The translations under genes and the position numbers were made by a program. A stretch of 50,928 bases of DNA, from assembly GCF_024129435.1 (NCBI RefSeq), contig NZ_JAMXXN010000021.1, forward strand, positions 1-50,928. Direction: 5' to 3'. Source of the stretch: Acinetobacter lwoffii. GTDB taxonomy: Bacteria; Pseudomonadota; Gammaproteobacteria; Pseudomonadales; Moraxellaceae. The notes beneath the pieces are model-generated. The model was not told where the DNA came from and searched no databases. It saw nothing but the letters and a program-made list of their open reading frames with translations. Each line of letters opens with the position of its first letter. Position 1 is the stretch's first letter. Shown one piece after another: positions 1 through 7,202 of this stretch.

Positions 1-138
1 ATTATCAAAGTTCTGTTGCTTTAGCCTGTATATTTTTATGGCTACCTTTATAGGGTTAATTATGAACAGTAAATGTCAACAGACCCTAATAGTTTAGTTT
101 AAAATGATATTTATACTTACAATAAATTTTCTAATGTT

Positions 139-1740
139 ATGACAAATACACGAAGAGATAATTTTTCAAAACCTGTTGTGAGAGCATTAAGAGAACGGGT
201 AAATAATCTTTGTTCTAATCCAGATTGTGGTAAGCAAACAATTGAGCCACAAAAAGCTACCTTAGATAAAATTAATCTTACTGGTACAGCCGCACATATA
301 TGTGCAGCAAGTGTAGGAGGACCAAGATATGATGAAACTATGTCTCAGCAAGAGAGAAAATCTATAGAGAATGGAATTTGGTTATGTAATCATTGTGCTA
401 GAAAAATTGATATAGAACCTGATGCATATTCTGTTGAGTTATTAAAAGAGTAGAAAAATAAAGCTGAGCTTAAATTATTGGCGAATAGTAATAGTCCTCT
501 ATATGCGGAAAGTGAGTTTCAAAAGGAAGCACAATTAAGGGTGCTTGAAAGTCATAGATCAGGTCAAAGCTTTATAGGTGTGGCAAATTCTTCTTTAAAT
601 ACTATTTCTAAAATAGTTCAAGAAGAGCTTAGGATACTTGATCCAAGACTAAATATTTCCTGTGACTATATCAATAGCACAACTCATTATAGAATAGATG
701 TGGCAGAAGATAGTGAAGAGTCAGTAAAAATTAATTTTAAACCTAATAGTGCTGAAGAGTTTACCAAGAAATATACTAAGTTAATTGAAGGTGGGGAAAC
801 TTTTGAAATAGATGTTGATGCCATTAGTTCTAATTCAGAAGCTTTAAATGTTATTTTTCCTTCTCAGATAAAGGATGGAAAGCTATATGTTAAGAAAAAT
901 AGCGATTTAAGAGGAGAGTTAGAGTTTTTTGATGAAAAAGAAAATCTTATCTTGAGTGGTAATTCTGAGGTGGTTTATGGAGAAAAATCACATTCTTTAG
1001 AAATTACGAAATTTGACGGTTTAATGACCATAAAGTATAAAAATTCACCTATCAAAATTGGAGAGCCGAATAAAATACATTTTGAGATTTCTATCCATCT
1101 TAAAAATTGGGATGATATACCAGTCGAACGACTAACTTATTTTAATCAGATTAAAAGAGTATATAAGCTTCTCGCAGAATGTAATCAATTAAAGGTTAGA
1201 CTTTCAGTAAATGGAATTGAAATATCATCTGTAATTACTGAAAATTTTCAAAAAGATTGGATAAACTCTATGTATATATTATTAGAATATGTAGAAAATG
1301 CTAGAAAAATCAGTGAAAAATTAAAGGTAGATGTTTTTTTTAGGTCTGATTTTCCACTAAATAATACAGAAATTAACAATTCTTACGAAATAGTTGAGTT
1401 GTTAGCAAATAAAAGTCACGAAAAGAAATTTTCTGCGTTCAGTAATTTTATTCCAAATAATGAAAAACAAGAATTAGATGCAATCTTTGCACAAGAAGAC
1501 TATGAAATTATTATTCTTGAAAATAGAAAATTGAGTAATTTTATATTGTTAGACACTAAGGTTAAGTCAACCAAGATTTATATAAAAACTACCATTATTA
1601 ATCCTCTTTTTGAGGTGGTTGAAAAAACAAAAAATAAAGAAGGTAGAATAGAATATAAGTGTAAGGTTCTACCTAAGGATGAAACTAGTTATTTAAATCG
1701 AGAGGTTTCTTTAGAGCCTTTTAACTTACAAAAAAATTAA
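139..1740 (+). pseudogene. HNH-type protein gene interrupted by an in-frame TAG
   Basis: One reading frame runs from the ATG at 139 to the TAA at 1740 and is broken only by TAG at 451-453. The first 104 residues look like a zinc-binding HNH nuclease domain: CSNPDCGK near residue 25, AHICAASVGGPRYD near 52 and IWLCNHCARKID near 80. The frame continues directly past the TAG with KNKAELKLL. HNH proteins of this type commonly have Trp at that point (LLxxWKxxAE), so TGG to TAG is the simplest explanation. The remaining roughly 420 residues are beta-rich, low-GC and not recognised. The only start codon directly after the TAG is a TTG at 478 without a clear ribosome site. A nuclease-linked defence role is possible but unproven. 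The base composition is much more AT-rich than the genes to the right. Confidence 0.6.
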
Positions 1741-1772
1741 TTTCAGAAATTAAATAACGGTTTTAAATTTTA

Positions 1773-1972
1773 CGATTGTTCATTCGTAAGCTCGAAACCA
1801 TTTTTTTGGAAAATTCTAAGATTCCAAAAATAAACTTAGTGGATCATTTGATTTATCTAAAGTAAAACTTAGATCGGCAGGCTATCGCTTAGTATATCAG
1901 CTTATCGACTTCAAAATTGTCGTTTTGGTACTAGATGTAGATCGTCGAGATGCCATCTATAAAAAGATGTGA
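1773..1972 (+). pseudogene. Remnant of a RelE/ParE-family toxin gene
   Basis: The frame ending in TGA at 1970-1972 encodes LSGSFDLSKVKLRSAGYRLV followed by YQLID, an IVVLVLDVDRRD stretch and YKKM. This is the conserved C-terminal half of RelE-type mRNA interferases. Upstream, from about 1773 to 1826, the neighbouring frame encodes RKLETIFLENSKIPK, the helix that normally precedes it. The two frames would join if the A-run at 1826-1830 were one base longer, so a one-base deletion is likely. The N-terminal third and the antitoxin partner are missing. It lies just downstream of the broken HNH gene, which suggests a decaying accessory patch. Confidence 0.6.
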
Positions 1973-2027
1973 AAATTTTTTCTGGAAGTGCTTGCCATTG
2001 CTAAAACATCTTTCAGCCACACTTTGA

Positions 2028-2052
2028 TGCACCCTCGAACCCCAATGGTGCA
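2028..2052. promoter_or_regulatory. Possible NtrC-type half-sites upstream of the sigma-54 promoters
   Basis: TGCACC at 2028-2033 and GGTGCA at 2047-2052 are inverted half-sites of the NtrC enhancer type. The 13-base spacing is wider than the usual five bases, so this is not a canonical site. They lie about 150 bases upstream of the first predicted sigma-54 start, a normal enhancer distance. Confidence 0.3.
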
Positions 2053-2167
2053 AAATGGTCTATTTTTTAGGCATACTTAAAAAATAAATCATTCTTGTTT
2101 TGCCTCTTTTTACGTATGTAATTAATTTCCCACGCATTCTGTTTAAATCTATTCTACTTTTATATTG

Positions 2168-2183
2168 TGGCACGCTTAATGCT
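2168..2183 (+). promoter_or_regulatory. Sigma-54 promoter P1
   Basis: TGGCACGCTTAATGCT has GG at 2169-2170 and GC at 2181-2182 with exactly ten bases between, matching the sigma-54 -24/-12 consensus. Transcription would begin near 2194. The next feature downstream is a structured stretch ending in a terminator at 2343-2373, not an open reading frame. Confidence 0.65.
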
Positions 2184-2193
2184 TTTATTTATA

Positions 2194-2373
2194 TACAACA
2201 TAAATAGAGGATAGACATACACTTGATCACTCATAATCACAAACATCGGTTAACCATTCATGTATAAAAAGAATAGCAAGGACATGAGCAATCAAAATGG
2301 AATAAACCGGTGAAATACAAAACTTACTTTTGCTTTAGAACAAGCCCCATTTCAATGTTATGGGGCTTTTTTT
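2194..2373 (+). ncRNA. Predicted sigma-54-dependent small RNA, about 180 nt
   Basis: The interval between sigma-54 promoter P1 and an intrinsic terminator has no convincing reading frame but has nested complementarity. ATCGGTT (2245-2251) pairs with AACCGGT (2305-2311), and inside it TCATGT (2258-2263) pairs with ACATGA (2282-2287), leaving an A-rich 18-base loop that contains AAAAAGAA. The terminator hairpin forms the 3' end. A second sigma-54 promoter for the following operon starts after the terminator, so this transcript looks autonomous. NtrC/sigma-54-controlled small RNAs are known in other gammaproteobacteria (for example NrsZ in Pseudomonas); relationship to them is not implied. An attenuated leader of the downstream operon is the alternative. 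Confidence 0.45.
2343..2373 (+). terminator. Intrinsic terminator
   Basis: AGCCCCAT (2343-2350) pairs perfectly with ATGGGGCT (2360-2367) across a 9-base loop and is followed by a run of T. It would end the predicted small RNA. Confidence 0.8.
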
Positions 2374-2419
2374 CGCCCTTTTAAGCAAGTTTATTTACCT
2401 CATCCAAATAACTAAAAAT

Positions 2420-2435
2420 TGGCACGCTTTCTGCA
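2420..2435 (+). promoter_or_regulatory. Sigma-54 promoter P2 for the allophanate hydrolase operon
   Basis: TGGCACGCTTTCTGCA has GG at 2421-2422 and GC at 2433-2434, ten bases apart. The start would be near 2446, about 40 bases before the first small reading frame. It lies about 250 bases downstream of P1 and just after the terminator. Confidence 0.7.
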
Positions 2436-2487
2436 TTTTCCTAAGTAATACGAAATTCTGGTTTTGTAATATCCCTAGGAGATGCAC

Positions 2488-2619
2488 ATGAACAATCCGA
2501 CATCAAATAAAAAAATGCATCCATGGCTTCACTTTCTGGTTGAGCTGCTCAGTGTACGTGCAGGCTTTCACATTAAACAGTCTTCCCAATATCAACCCAA
2601 GGATCAACATCGTGCCTAA
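2488..2619 (+). CDS. Small protein of 43 residues, overlapping the NikR-like gene
   Basis: A reading frame starts at ATG 2488 behind a good ribosome site (AGGAGA at 2477-2482, five bases away) and stops with TAA at 2617-2619. The peptide begins MNNPTSNKKMHPWLHFLVEL and is not recognised. Its last codons overlap the GTG start of the next gene (GTGCCTAA), an arrangement typical of translational coupling. It is the first frame after sigma-54 promoter P2. It could be a real small protein or an upstream coupling frame; conservation would decide. Confidence 0.45.
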   Translation: MNNPTSNKKMHPWLHFLVELLSVRAGFHIKQSSQYQPKDQHRA

Positions 2620-3055
2620 ACAAAAATTGGCACGGATCAGTATTACCGTGCCAGAAACCACGCTACATGCGATGGATCAAAAAATTGTCGAGCAGCACTA
2701 TGAAAGCCGTTCGCAGGCCATTGTCGACATGATTAACCGTCACCTGATTGATGATCTGGTGATTCGCGATGAAGTCATGGTTGGCACACTTACTTTGCTC
2801 TATGACGTCAGCCTTAAACCGCTACGCAGTCAGCTGGTCGATCTGCAACAGCAGTATCTGGCGCAAGTGATCAACTCACTTCATATCCAGCTGGATGATG
2901 AAAAAATCCTGCAAGTCATGCTGATGCAGGGCGCGAGCAGTGATCTGAAAGAAATAAGCGAACAATTTATTGCACTGAAAGGCGTGATTAAAGGGCATCT
3001 CGAACTGATGGATGCCGTCATGCCACCCATTCCACAAAATACCGAACACACTTAA
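2612..3055 (+). CDS. NikR-like ribbon-helix-helix regulator without the nickel ligands
   Basis: The protein (147 residues from GTG 2612) has an N-terminal ribbon-helix-helix strand (ARISITVPETTLHAMDQ) and a C-terminal regulatory domain with the NikR signature VGTLTLLYD. The start is supported by AAGGA at 2599-2603, eight bases upstream; an earlier ATG at 2540 has no such support. In NikR the nickel site uses HxH plus a Cys in the segment HVHLxxxxCLE. Here that segment reads HIQLDDEKILQ, so the second His and the Cys are lost and the first His remains. The fold is kept but high-affinity nickel sensing is unlikely. The gene lies 11 bases before allophanate hydrolase and probably regulates this operon or the convergent ABC-oxygenase operon. 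The effector is unknown. Confidence 0.75.
   Translation: MPKQKLARISITVPETTLHAMDQKIVEQHYESRSQAIVDMINRHLIDDLVIRDEVMVGTLTLLYDVSLKPLRSQLVDLQQQYLAQVINSLHIQLDDEKILQVMLMQGASSDLKEISEQFIALKGVIKGHLELMDAVMPPIPQNTEHT
2628..2653. repeat. Perfect inverted repeat at the start of the NikR-like gene
   Basis: TGGCACGG (2628-2635) and CCGTGCCA (2646-2653) form a perfect 8-base dyad with a 10-base centre, inside codons about 6 to 14. It could be an autoregulatory operator or an mRNA hairpin affecting translation. Its left arm resembles a sigma-54 -24 element, but no -12 element follows at the right spacing. Confidence 0.4.
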
Positions 3056-3066
3056 GGAGAACAGCT

Positions 3067-4875
3067 GTGCACAACTTATGGACTGTACAGGACTGGCAAC
3101 ACGCCTACCAGAATAACAATATCCAGCTTAGTGACCTGATTGAGTATGTTGCCGGATTGAATAATGACGATCATGCCTGGATTTCAATTGCAACAGCAGC
3201 ACAATTACAGGCACAAATTGATCCATTAACTGGTGCAGATAGTGCAAGCTTGCCACTTTATGGGGTGCCATTTGCAGTCAAGGACAATATTGATGTTGCA
3301 GGGTTCTATACCACAGCAGCATGTAAAGAGGTAGCTTATCTGGCAACTTCCGATGCAACAGCAGTCGCCAAATTAAAAGCTGCCGGCGCGATTGTCGTGG
3401 GTAAAACCAATCTGGATCAGTTTGCGACGGGTCTGGTTGGTGTGCGCTCCCCATACGGCGCGGTAAAGAACAGCTTTAATCCTGAATATATCAGTGGCGG
3501 CTCGAGTTCGGGTTCCAGTGTAGTCGTCGCAAACGGCTTAGTGCCATTTTCACTGGGTACAGATACTGCAGGTTCAGGACGTGTACCGGCAGGGCACAAT
3601 AACATTGTCGGACTCAAACCGACCAAAGGCTGGTTCTCGACTACCGGCCTGATTCCGGCTTGCCGCACCATCGATGTGATTTCGATTTTTGCCTTAACGG
3701 TGGATAATGCCTGGCAGGTAGCGCAAGTCATGCAGGGCTATGATGCCAGCGATGAGTATTCCAGAACGCATCCTCAAAATGTTCCTAGCCAATTTTCAAA
3801 AGGGAAAATTGCCATTCCAGATACACTGGAATTTTATGGCGATGCTGAAACTGAAAAAGCATTCCAGCTGGCGATCGCACGTGTACAAAGCTTGGGTTAT
3901 ACGGTTGAGCCGATTGATTTTGCTCCATTTCAACAACTGGCAGCGGCCTTGTATAACCGCTCTTGGGTAGCTGAACGTACCAGTGCCGTGGAAAAAATGG
4001 TGCAACGCGAGCAGACCCATCCGGTAATTGGCCAGATTATTGCACAGGCAGACCGGTTCAGTGCGGTCGATGCCATGCAGGATGAATATGAACGCGCCCG
4101 CCAGAGCCGTGTTATTCAAAATACACTGGCAGATTATGATGCCTTGATGGTGCCTACGGCACCCACCATTTATCGCATTGCAGAGGTAGAAGCCGATCCT
4201 CTGGTGAAAAACAGCCACATGGGCGCTTATACCAATTTTGTCAATTTTGCCGACCTGTCGGCTTTGGCATTACCAAATAGTATTCGTGCCGATGGTCTGC
4301 CAACGGGTGTGACCTTTATTGCGTCAGCCTGGATGGATGAAGCACTGGCCAAATTCGGGCAAAAATGGCAGCAGGCGAGCCAGTTAAAGTTAGGCACATC
4401 TGAACGCCTGTATGAAAAAACAACTGGAATCTCATCAGGTCACAACGTGAAACTGGCTGTCGTCGGAGCACATCTGACCGGAATGCCGCTGAATTTTCAG
4501 CTGACCACACGTGGTGGCACCCTGATCAAGCAGACCCGGACTACTTCGCATTACAAACTCTACGCTTTAAAAAATACCACACCGCCAAAACCTGGCCTGC
4601 AATACAACGCGAAAGGTTCTTCAATTGAAGTCGAAGTCTGGGACATTCCGCGTGCACTGTTCGGGGACATTGTTGCAGAAGTGCCAGCACCATTGGGTAT
4701 TGGCAATGCCCAACTGATTGATGGTACATGGGTTAAAGGCTTTATCTGTGAAGGCTATGCGCTTGAAGATGCTTCCGATATTAGCCATTTCGGTGGCTGG
4801 CGCGAATTTATGAAATCAAAACAGCTTTCAAATACTAAATTTAAATGTGAATGCATAGGGGAAATCGCAAAATGA
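3067..4875 (+). CDS. atzF: Allophanate hydrolase
   Basis: It hydrolyses allophanate to ammonia and carbon dioxide, the last step of urea-carboxylase, guanidine-carboxylase, biuret or cyanurate breakdown. The 602-residue length fits the AtzF family (about 600). The N-terminal amidase-signature domain shows the catalytic triad: Lys72 in VKDN, cis-Ser146 in GGSSSGSS and the nucleophile Ser170 in DTAGSGR. The C-terminal domain, from about residue 455 (VKLAVVGAHLTGMPLN onward), is the second AtzF domain. The GTG start at 3067 follows AAGGAG. The stop overlaps the next start (ATGA). No urea or guanidine carboxylase is present in the window, so allophanate must come from an enzyme encoded elsewhere. 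Confidence 0.92.
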   Translation: MHNLWTVQDWQHAYQNNNIQLSDLIEYVAGLNNDDHAWISIATAAQLQAQIDPLTGADSASLPLYGVPFAVKDNIDVAGFYTTAACKEVAYLATSDATAVAKLKAAGAIVVGKTNLDQFATGLVGVRSPYGAVKNSFNPEYISGGSSSGSSVVVANGLVPFSLGTDTAGSGRVPAGHNNIVGLKPTKGWFSTTGLIPACRTIDVISIFALTVDNAWQVAQVMQGYDASDEYSRTHPQNVPSQFSKGKIAIPDTLEFYGDAETEKAFQLAIARVQSLGYTVEPIDFAPFQQLAAALYNRSWVAERTSAVEKMVQREQTHPVIGQIIAQADRFSAVDAMQDEYERARQSRVIQNTLADYDALMVPTAPTIYRIAEVEADPLVKNSHMGAYTNFVNFADLSALALPNSIRADGLPTGVTFIASAWMDEALAKFGQKWQQASQLKLGTSERLYEKTTGISSGHNVKLAVVGAHLTGMPLNFQLTTRGGTLIKQTRTTSHYKLYALKNTTPPKPGLQYNAKGSSIEVEVWDIPRALFGDIVAEVPAPLGIGNAQLIDGTWVKGFICEGYALEDASDISHFGGWREFMKSKQLSNTKFKCECIGEIAK

Positions 4876-5894
4876 TCAAAAAAGCATTGATGTCAGTCTC
4901 TGTACTGTCTGCAATTTTATTGGCGGGCTGTGACAATACTGCCAAAGTTCCTGAACCGAATGCCAAGGCTGAAGGTACTGTAAATATTCAACCCATCCGT
5001 ATTGGTTATAGCGACTGGCCGGGCTTTGTGGCCTGGCAGGTAGCGATTGAAAAAGGCTGGTTAGAGGAAGCTGGAGTCAATGCTGATTTTAAATGGTTTG
5101 ACTATTCAGCTTCACTTTCAGCCTTTGCCGCCAACCAGTTGGATGCGGTCATGGTCACTAATGGTGATAATCTGGTCACTGGCTCTGGTGGGACTAAAGG
5201 CGTGATGATCATGGCGACCGATTATTCAGCCGGGAATGACGTGATTATTGCCAAGAATGGTATTAATTCGATTCAGGATCTGCGCGGTAAAACCGTAGCC
5301 ACTGAAAAAGGTCTGGTCGATCACTTACTGCTGTCTACGGCACTGGATGATGCCAAAGTTGGCCTGAATGAGGTCAAACTGGTCAATACCATGACCAATG
5401 AATTGCCACAGGTATTTGCAACTGCCGATATTGATGCAATTGCGGTATGGCAGCCAGTGGCGAATCAGGCTTTATCCGCGGTGGCCGGTTCCAAGATTAT
5501 TTTCACATCTAAAGACAAGCCCGGTCTGATTTACGATACTTTAACCGTTAATCCGACCCATCTTGAAGCCAATAAAGAGCAATGGAAAAAGGTGATTCAG
5601 GTCTGGGATAAAACGGTGAAATACATCAACGACCCGGCGACTCGTGAAGATGCCGCACAGATCATGTCTAAACGTGTCGGGGTCGATGCGAAAACTTATA
5701 TGCAGTTTCTTGACGGCACCCATTTACTCGATTTAGCAGCGAACAAGAAAGTCTTTACCAAGGGTGATGGCTTCGATTCGATCTATGGTTCCAGCTACCA
5801 TGTCAATAAATTCAATGTGGCCAACGGCATTTATACGACAGAAATGAATGTAGATGGTGTGATTGTTCCGACCTTGGTACAAGAACTCAAATAG
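4872..5894 (+). CDS. ABC transporter substrate-binding lipoprotein, NitT/TauT type
   Basis: The 340-residue protein starts at ATG 4872, overlapping the atzF stop and preceded by AGGGGAA. It begins with a lipoprotein signal ending LLAGC (Cys20). The mature part has the NMT1/TauA-like pattern of nitrate, sulfonate, pyrimidine and guanidine-type binding proteins (IRIGYSDWPGFVAWQVAIEK, LRGKTVATEKG). Genes of this kind often accompany urea/guanidine carboxylase and allophanate hydrolase. The likely membrane partners are the permease and ATPase on the opposite strand at 8284-10109. Cotranscription with atzF suggests that the imported compound is a nitrogen source ending in allophanate. The exact ligand cannot be read from sequence. 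Confidence 0.82.
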   Translation: MIKKALMSVSVLSAILLAGCDNTAKVPEPNAKAEGTVNIQPIRIGYSDWPGFVAWQVAIEKGWLEEAGVNADFKWFDYSASLSAFAANQLDAVMVTNGDNLVTGSGGTKGVMIMATDYSAGNDVIIAKNGINSIQDLRGKTVATEKGLVDHLLLSTALDDAKVGLNEVKLVNTMTNELPQVFATADIDAIAVWQPVANQALSAVAGSKIIFTSKDKPGLIYDTLTVNPTHLEANKEQWKKVIQVWDKTVKYINDPATREDAAQIMSKRVGVDAKTYMQFLDGTHLLDLAANKKVFTKGDGFDSIYGSSYHVNKFNVANGIYTTEMNVDGVIVPTLVQELK

Positions 5895-5933
5895 AGCATA
5901 TATCCTCATTTAGGAATGTAATCTAAACCCATA

Positions 5934-5958
5934 AAAAATCCCCAGATTGGGGATTTTT
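5934..5958. terminator. Bidirectional terminator between convergent operons
   Basis: AAAAATCCCC (5934-5943), loop AGATT, GGGGATTTTT (5949-5958). The A and T tracts on both sides let it work in either direction, ending both the atzF operon and the convergent minus-strand operon. Confidence 0.85.
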
Positions 5959-5982
5959 TATTATCAGATCAATATCAAAAAA

Positions 5983-6312
5983 TTAAAGCTGCGTACTTTT
6001 AGAAAAGACATTGATAAAAATAATGCCAATAATCATGAATGCCAGCCCGATCAGTGCAGGAAGATCCAGTTGCTGTTTAAATACCAAGAGACCAACCGTT
6101 GAAATTAAAATAATGCCGGCTCCTGACCAGATCGCATAAGCAATGCCCATCGGGATGGTTTTCATGGTTAGTGACAGAAAAAACAGGGCAATGGCATAAC
6201 CCAAAATGGTAGCAAGCGAAGGCCAGAGCACACTAAAACCATTAGAGGCTTTAAGTGCAGAAGTCGCAATAACCTCTGCAATAATGGCAATCGACAGATA
6301 TAAAAAAGACAT
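5983..6312 (-). CDS. Small multidrug-resistance efflux protein (EmrE-like)
   Basis: This is a 109-residue, four-helix inner-membrane exporter that acts as an antiparallel dimer using the proton gradient. The essential Glu13 is present in AEVIATSALK, followed by the EmrE-like GFSVLWPS and the strongly conserved IPMGIAYAIWSGAGI. The residues around Glu13 match the Qac (drug/quaternary ammonium) branch; the Trp three positions after the Glu, typical of guanidinium exporters, is absent. It is the last gene of the permease-ATPase-oxygenase operon, eight bases after the preceding gene. In this setting it may export a by-product of the pathway, but that is inference. Confidence 0.88.
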   Translation of the reverse strand: MSFLYLSIAIIAEVIATSALKASNGFSVLWPSLATILGYAIALFFLSLTMKTIPMGIAYAIWSGAGIILISTVGLLVFKQQLDLPALIGLAFMIIGIIFINVFSKSTQL

Positions 6313-6320
6313 ATTTCTCC

Positions 6321-7202
6321 CTATAGCACCCGTTCTGCATGCTGCATCAGATGTTCCCGTTCTGAATTGAGCCAGCTTTCAGCTTCTGTAGTCGTTGGCG
6401 TCCTGTATTGAAATTCATAGTCCGGCTGATATATATCCAGCGCAAAAATCAGGTCAATGTCGCGACCATCTAAAATGACGTGCTGAACCAGACGGGTTTC
6501 ATCGAGAACTTCAAAATTTTCCAGATGAAAGGCTTTGCCTGTCTCACTGCTGCGAGTGCTATAAGTTTTGCTTTGACTATCAGTCCCAATAGATACCTCA
6601 AAACTTTCTAACAAGGTAAACACGGTCGGTTCGACAGCTTTAAAGTCCATTTGAGCGACTGTACTTTGCACTTCTGGTAAACGCGTCAGGGCATAGGCAA
6701 TATGATTGCCACAAATCATCAGGCCACCATCCATTTCCAGCTCCTGACCAGATTGAACATCAAACGCAGACTTAAGACGCAGGCCTAAAAATAAACCGTG
6801 CTGTACCTGCTGTCGCCAGTCTTCGACATAAACATTACTGGGAGAAAATTCCAGAATGCAGTTACCAATCGCATGTAGCTTAGCTGGTTCCGGCCATTGC
6901 ACATGATTCTGGTAATTGGCGTAGTCTTTCACTTCCCAGGACAAGAGTTGGCTGGCACTATCCCAAAGTGTATTGCCAATCCAGCCTTGGCGTTCCTGAA
7001 CAGCAGTTCCCGTCTGGCTTTTTAGACGAAGATCAATAGTAAAACTGCGCGACTGAAACCAGTACACAATGGTATTTTCATCAGTCAGGCCATTATAAAA
7101 ACTGATACTTTTACGCCGGAAAGCACCGTATAAAAAGTCCGGAATAATCTCTGGCTGAGGGGTGGTGGGCTTTAAAGTCTTAATCACTTCAAACAGATTC
7201 AT
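6321..7202 (-). CDS. Conserved hypothetical protein, family not recognised
   Basis: This is a 293-residue soluble protein without signal peptide or membrane segment. It is rich in predicted beta strands and aromatic residues (VYWFQSRSFTIDLRLK near residue 46, GWIGNTLW near 74, GLFLGLRLK near 137, MICGNHIAYALTRLP near 160). The pattern suggests a lipocalin-like or double beta-barrel fold, but no catalytic motif is visible. Its start overlaps the oxygenase stop (ATGA), implying tight translational coupling and probably joint function with the oxygenase. It may bind the oxygenase substrate or product; this is a guess. Confidence 0.7.
   Translation of the reverse strand: MNLFEVIKTLKPTTPQPEIIPDFLYGAFRRKSISFYNGLTDENTIVYWFQSRSFTIDLRLKSQTGTAVQERQGWIGNTLWDSASQLLSWEVKDYANYQNHVQWPEPAKLHAIGNCILEFSPSNVYVEDWRQQVQHGLFLGLRLKSAFDVQSGQELEMDGGLMICGNHIAYALTRLPEVQSTVAQMDFKAVEPTVFTLLESFEVSIGTDSQSKTYSTRSSETGKAFHLENFEVLDETRLVQHVILDGRDIDLIFALDIYQPDYEFQYRTPTTTEAESWLNSEREHLMQHAERVL

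Noticed and set aside
2628..2643. Third sigma-54 promoter in this area (TGGCACGG)
   Set aside because: No GC lies ten bases after the GG; the sequence is explained by the inverted repeat.
5983..6312. SMR pump as a guanidinium exporter
   Set aside because: The allophanate context made this attractive, but the residues after the essential Glu match the Qac/EmrE branch and the Trp of guanidinium exporters is missing.
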